This document shows positions 15,745 through 18,720 of a DNA stretch of 18,720 nucleotides, piece by piece. The notes under the pieces are model-generated. The model was not told where the DNA came from and did not search any database. It saw only the letters and a program-made list of their open reading frames with translations. The stretch is from B18-G4 sp032250805 (lineage in GTDB: Bacteria > Bacteroidota > Bacteroidia > Bacteroidales > B18-G4): the NCBI GenBank assembly GCA_032250805.1, contig JAVVEM010000047.1:1-18720 (forward strand), read 5' to 3'. Made by a program: the position numbers and the translations under genes. Position 1 is the stretch's first letter. Each line of letters begins with the position of its first letter.

Positions 15745-16948
15745 ATTCGTGATAATTAAAATGTTCTGCTTCCAGCATCAATGCATCCGCCAGGTATTTT
15801 GTGGCCCAGTTCGGAAAGGCGAAAGGTTCGTACTTCCCCCAAAAAGGATATGAGCCGCTCAGTGCTCCGCGGGTGTTTACACTTCCTGGGCATCTGTTCT
15901 GCAGATGAAGCAAAAGTGTGTTCATGGTATAAGCCGATGTAGCATATGCTTTATTGCCCGCGTAAAATGCCATTTTCATCCACACGATCGACATTTGCGC
16001 ACAAGCGGTAAGGATCATATGTTCGCTTCCGTTCCAATCCTTGTCGTAGCGTCCATGAAGGTAGCCGTCGCGGTCGAATTTCCCTTTCAGTTCGTCGGCT
16101 GCTGTTTTTGCTGCTTCAATGTATCTTCTTTCACCAAGAAACACTCCGCAGTCGAGCAATCCGTCGATGGTATAGGCAATGGTATGCAGGATGGGCTTAT
16201 CATTTCTTTTCATGGTATTATCGCAATCCTCAAACCATCCGTTCACATGTTTTTTTTCGTTCACGATCCATTCAAGGTTCCTGAGGGCATGTTGCCGGTA
16301 TTTTTCTTTTCCTGTTTCACGGAAGAGCAATAAGAGGGGATAATCTACATAGCTGTCGTAAACCCTGGCCTGGCCCATGAGGGCAAACCGTATCCATTCG
16401 CCCGAACTTTCCTGTACGCTGCAGAGCCAGTCGCCTGCCTTTGCGGCATGATCAAGATATTTTTCGCCGGCACCAAGTTTATACACAGCAATCAGCCCCC
16501 TGATGATCTGTGCAGTATTGAACACGATCTCAGGCCTGTTTTCATTTATCCTTCCCCCCTGCCAGCCACCCGACGGACGTTGAATACTGATCAGCCAATC
16601 GGCGGCCCTGATGGCAGCCTCCCTGATGTTTGAATCGTTATTGGCAGCAGCATATTGCAGCAAAGTGGGAATAATATAGCCTGTGGTTTCGGGATAGGAA
16701 GAAGACCATTTATTGATCATATGGTAAGAGCCCATACCGTTATCGGCTGTCGGCTGCTGGGCATACAGAAGCCATGAAACCGACCTCGCCATACCCAGCT
16801 TTCGCAATTTTGCCCCTACAGGCTTGTCCTTATAAAAACGGTTTCCTGATAAATAATAGCGCCAGAGCTCCTTAGCCAGGCTGACAATATTGGCCGAGAA
16901 GATCGTGAAAAGGAAAAATCTGCTGTATAAATAAAGACTTTTTATCAT
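15737..16948 (-). CDS. alpha/alpha-toroid-like protein of unknown function
   Basis: I do not recognise a named family. The 403-residue product is mainly helical and has spaced internal repeats that end in glycine and an aromatic residue. These are A-A-D-W-L-I-S-I-Q-R-P-S-G-G-W (115-129), A-G-D-W-L-C-S-V-Q-E-S-S-G-E-W (171-185), N-L-E-W-I-V-N-E-K-K-H-V-N-G-W (224-238) and A-A-D-E-L-K-G-K-F-D-R-D-G-Y (283-296). This spacing is that of alpha/alpha barrel proteins such as terpene cyclases and six-hairpin glycosidases or lyases. A hydrophobic stretch at residues 11-25 could be a membrane anchor. Given the neighbours, a carbohydrate-active enzyme is more likely than a terpene cyclase; no D-x-D-D motif of cyclases is seen. 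It is the first gene of the tightly packed run. Confidence 0.7.
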   Translation of the reverse strand: MIKSLYLYSRFFLFTIFSANIVSLAKELWRYYLSGNRFYKDKPVGAKLRKLGMARSVSWLLYAQQPTADNGMGSYHMINKWSSSYPETTGYIIPTLLQYAAANNDSNIREAAIRAADWLISIQRPSGGWQGGRINENRPEIVFNTAQIIRGLIAVYKLGAGEKYLDHAAKAGDWLCSVQESSGEWIRFALMGQARVYDSYVDYPLLLLFRETGKEKYRQHALRNLEWIVNEKKHVNGWFEDCDNTMKRNDKPILHTIAYTIDGLLDCGVFLGERRYIEAAKTAADELKGKFDRDGYLHGRYDKDWNGSEHMILTACAQMSIVWMKMAFYAGNKAYATSAYTMNTLLLHLQNRCPGSVNTRGALSGSYPFWGKYEPFAFPNWATKYLADALMLEAEHFNYHEFE

Positions 16949-16973
16949 GCAAGTGGTAACACAGAATAAACTA

Positions 16974-16981
16974 CAAAGTTA
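16974..16981 (-). promoter_or_regulatory. candidate bacteroidete -7 box upstream of the eight-gene run
   Basis: On the minus strand this reads TAACTTTG, a match to TAnnTTTG, 25 bases before the ATG at 16948. It would give a leader of about 19 bases. No clear -33 box is present at standard spacing. No hairpin terminator is seen in 16949-17098, so read-through from the 17099-18394 gene is also possible. Confidence 0.38.
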
Positions 16982-17098
16982 TGATCAGTTGAATTAAGGT
17001 ACTAAATTATGAATAAGTGAACACCAATGGGTCATTATATATTGCTTTTTAGGTGCAAGGGTTCATGATTTTTTTAAACAGCTCTGTAAAACAATACC

Positions 17099-18394
17099 TT
17101 AATCATTCAAAATCAGCCTGATCATTTTTTCATAGGTACCCAGGTTCACCTTGCTTCGACGGTCTTTAACAAGCGATTCATTGTTCCAGAGTGTAATAAG
17201 CGTTCCATTCAGTGATTTCACCCGGGCAATGATCGGCCTGAATGCCGAATCAAAGCCATATCCATATTCCAAAGCCTTGTCGACGATACAATACGGCCAT
17301 ATTTTCATCCCTGTTTCAATTTCAAAATCAAGGTCGTAGAACTGATACGGGTCACATATGCTTGCCCTGAAGCCTGGTGTTACGGCATATCCCATCGAAT
17401 AATCGTTCTCAACATCCATATTCACAAACTGCCTGTAGGTAACCGGCATATTCAATACATGAAAATGCTGCCGGGTCATGTTAATATCCTTATTCAGGAC
17501 TGCCGAAAGCCGTTTGAATTCGAGATTGAGTTTTTCTGAGGATTTAAGCGAAGCAAAAGAAGTATGTATCCCAATCCTGCAATAATCTGCGAGGCTTTTG
17601 ATCAATACCTTAAAATGCCTGTTACTCACCGGGATATTCCTGTCGTTATTGTCATAGTCGGCAAACAGTATAAAATATATTGTTTTCAGGTTCAGCTCCT
17701 TATGAATGGCCAGTTGTTCTGCATAGGTATCAAAGGGATCCTGCATATTACCCGAAATCACCCTTATCCTTGCGACCACTTCACTGAAGCGGCTTCCGGC
17801 AATGGCTTCGCCAAGGCCTGCTGCCGTTCTGAAAAACCCTTTTCGTTTATACATCCATGCCGCGTTCATGTCGATGGTGGGGATAAATCTGAACTTTTTC
17901 TTTCCTGCCGACCAACGTGGCCATTTCTCCCTGATTTTTTCTGCCAGCATTTCGGCCCAGATGTTCACCACCGGTTTATCCAAAAAACCCTCTTTCCAGG
18001 CCAGGCTGTCCTTGGCCTGAAAGCGGCCGTATTCATCCCTCACAAAAGGAAGATACTCTTCATATCGTGTAACGAGATAAAAGGCAGCAGCGAAGAGATC
18101 AAAGGGCATGGCCGATCTTTTATTTTTCACCGGAAAAAAAGCAGGCACATCGCTTCCCCTGATCATCTCAATTTCCTTTCTTTCAATTTCCTTTTCGCTC
18201 AGTAAACCTTCGGCCTCAAAAAACATATCGCCTGCCGCCGGCTCCTTCGAATAATTTATCCGTGGCCCGTCAAAAGCCTTAAATTCATCTGTACTGTTAG
18301 TAAAGGCAAGCTCTTCCTTTAGCAGCCCATTAATGATGAGCTTAAAAATGTAGCGTATGCGCGGGCCTGATTGCGGACAGTAAACGAGGATCAT
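17099..18394 (-). CDS. polysaccharide deacetylase-like protein, copy 2 (altered active site)
   Basis: The 431-residue product is a full-length paralogue of the protein at 11269-12579. The two share the same start region, the F-R-F-I-P-T block, R-Q-H-F (308-311), D-Y-S-M-G-Y-A (331-337) and G-F-R-A-S-I. Two positions differ in a way that matters. Motif 1 reads T-I-D-M-N (173-177), so the metal-ligand aspartate is asparagine N177. The late histidine motif reads L-W-N-N (402-405), so the catalytic histidine is N404. H277 (G-I-H-T-S-F) remains. The enzyme may be inactive or have another role such as glycan binding. The start is well placed, because the conserved domain begins right at the ATG. 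The gene is 150 bases upstream of the next one. Confidence 0.8.
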   Translation of the reverse strand: MILVYCPQSGPRIRYIFKLIINGLLKEELAFTNSTDEFKAFDGPRINYSKEPAAGDMFFEAEGLLSEKEIERKEIEMIRGSDVPAFFPVKNKRSAMPFDLFAAAFYLVTRYEEYLPFVRDEYGRFQAKDSLAWKEGFLDKPVVNIWAEMLAEKIREKWPRWSAGKKKFRFIPTIDMNAAWMYKRKGFFRTAAGLGEAIAGSRFSEVVARIRVISGNMQDPFDTYAEQLAIHKELNLKTIYFILFADYDNNDRNIPVSNRHFKVLIKSLADYCRIGIHTSFASLKSSEKLNLEFKRLSAVLNKDINMTRQHFHVLNMPVTYRQFVNMDVENDYSMGYAVTPGFRASICDPYQFYDLDFEIETGMKIWPYCIVDKALEYGYGFDSAFRPIIARVKSLNGTLITLWNNESLVKDRRSKVNLGTYEKMIRLILND

Positions 18395-18720
18395 GATAGC
18401 AAAGATAAATTATTATCGTAGTTGGTACAAGATATTGGGAATTCGGAATTTTTCATTTTACATTTTACTTGTTACATTTTATTCCACAAAACCGGCTACC
18501 CCCCCGTTAGTACGCGTCTCTGCCTACACTTCATTTCGACCTCAGGGAGAACTTAAGCAGCTATCAGGCACGAATCAGGAGATCTGCACCAGCCGGGGGA
18601 ACCGTGGGAGTTACTGAATTACCCGCCCAATTCTTAGCTGTTCCTTTTGCCCGGGATTCTTATCTCCGCTGGCGTAGTATGCTGTATTTAAAAAAATCAG
18701 GGAGCCCGGAATGTGGATCA
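18395..18720. other. 326-base region without a supported gene; repeat relics
   Basis: Next to the gene start are a TATCTTTG box (minus strand, 18400-18407) and an AT-rich stretch in which CATTTTA recurs at about 18454, 18461 and 18474. At 18531-18550 there is TCATTTCGAC-CTCAGGGAGA, resembling an intergenic repeat I remember from other Bacteroidota genomes; this could not be searched. On the minus strand an open frame runs in from the window edge and stops at 18611 (about 35 codons, ending R-I-G-R-V-I-Q). It could be the tail of a gene outside the window but is too short to call. A plus-strand ORF at 18393-18617 has no recognisable features. Confidence 0.4.
18400..18407 (-). promoter_or_regulatory. 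candidate -7 box directly at the start of deacetylase copy 2
   Basis: The minus strand reads TATCTTTG, an exact fit to TAnnTTTG, ending only 5 bases before the ATG at 18394. Transcription would then begin at or next to the start codon, giving a leaderless mRNA. A TTG at 18430-18432 is a possible -33 box, with a spacer of 22 bases, slightly long. Confidence 0.4.

Noticed and set aside
15737..16948. Squalene-hopene or terpene cyclase
   Set aside because: The repeats resemble an alpha/alpha toroid, but the cyclase D-x-D-D motif and true QW repeats are not seen, and no isoprenoid genes are nearby.
16949..17098. Terminator between deacetylase copy 2 and the toroid gene
   Set aside because: The run of T at about 17070 is not preceded by a convincing hairpin on either strand.
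17564..18205. 213-residue plus-strand ORF
   Set aside because: It lies antisense within deacetylase copy 2, which has clear family motifs. The composition is histidine- and cysteine-rich, as expected of a reverse frame.
18393..18617. 74-residue plus-strand ORF
   Set aside because: It begins inside the start region of the minus-strand gene, crosses repeat-like DNA and has no recognisable features.

Overview
This window looks like chromosomal DNA of a Bacteroidota bacterium (Bacteroidales/Marinilabiliales-like, inferred). The signs are a six-gene Na+-translocating NADH:quinone reductase operon of bacteroidete type, a secreted protein with a type IX secretion (T9SS) C-terminal sorting domain, a T9SS plug-type (DUF5103) protein, two bacteroidete-style polysaccharide deacetylase relatives, several TAnnTTTG -7 boxes, and almost no Shine-Dalgarno sequences.

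Layout: 1-299 is gene-free and holds a palindrome, three short-repeat families and the nqr terminator. 300-6225 (minus) is nqrABCDEF, reading from nqrA at 6225 down to nqrF at 300. 6226-6489 is a divergent intergenic region with a perfect 13-bp inverted repeat. 6490-7569 and 7747-9045 (plus) encode the T9SS cargo-like protein and the T9SS plug protein. 9054-16948 (minus) is a tightly packed run of eight genes. Read in transcription order these are an alpha/alpha-toroid-like protein, a DltA-like adenylating ligase (TTG start), a stand-alone carrier protein, a GNAT acyltransferase, an AAC(3)-family acyltransferase, a polysaccharide deacetylase-like protein, a FemAB-like GNAT protein and a MacB-type ABC permease. 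17099-18394 (minus), upstream of that run, is a second paralogue of the deacetylase-like protein that lacks two residues the first copy keeps. 18395-18720 has no supported gene.

How the genes may work together: Nqr couples NADH oxidation to Na+ export. The two plus-strand genes belong to protein secretion through T9SS. The long minus-strand run is the most interesting part. A DltA-like ligase plus its own carrier protein would load an amino acid or acyl group as a thioester. Three acyltransferase-fold proteins could hand that group, or acetyl-CoA, to an acceptor. The deacetylase-like proteins could expose amines on a glycan. No DltB/DltD homologue, glycosyltransferase or flippase is present here, so the acceptor is unknown. 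The reading as a surface glycan or lipid decoration pathway is inference from domains and gene order.
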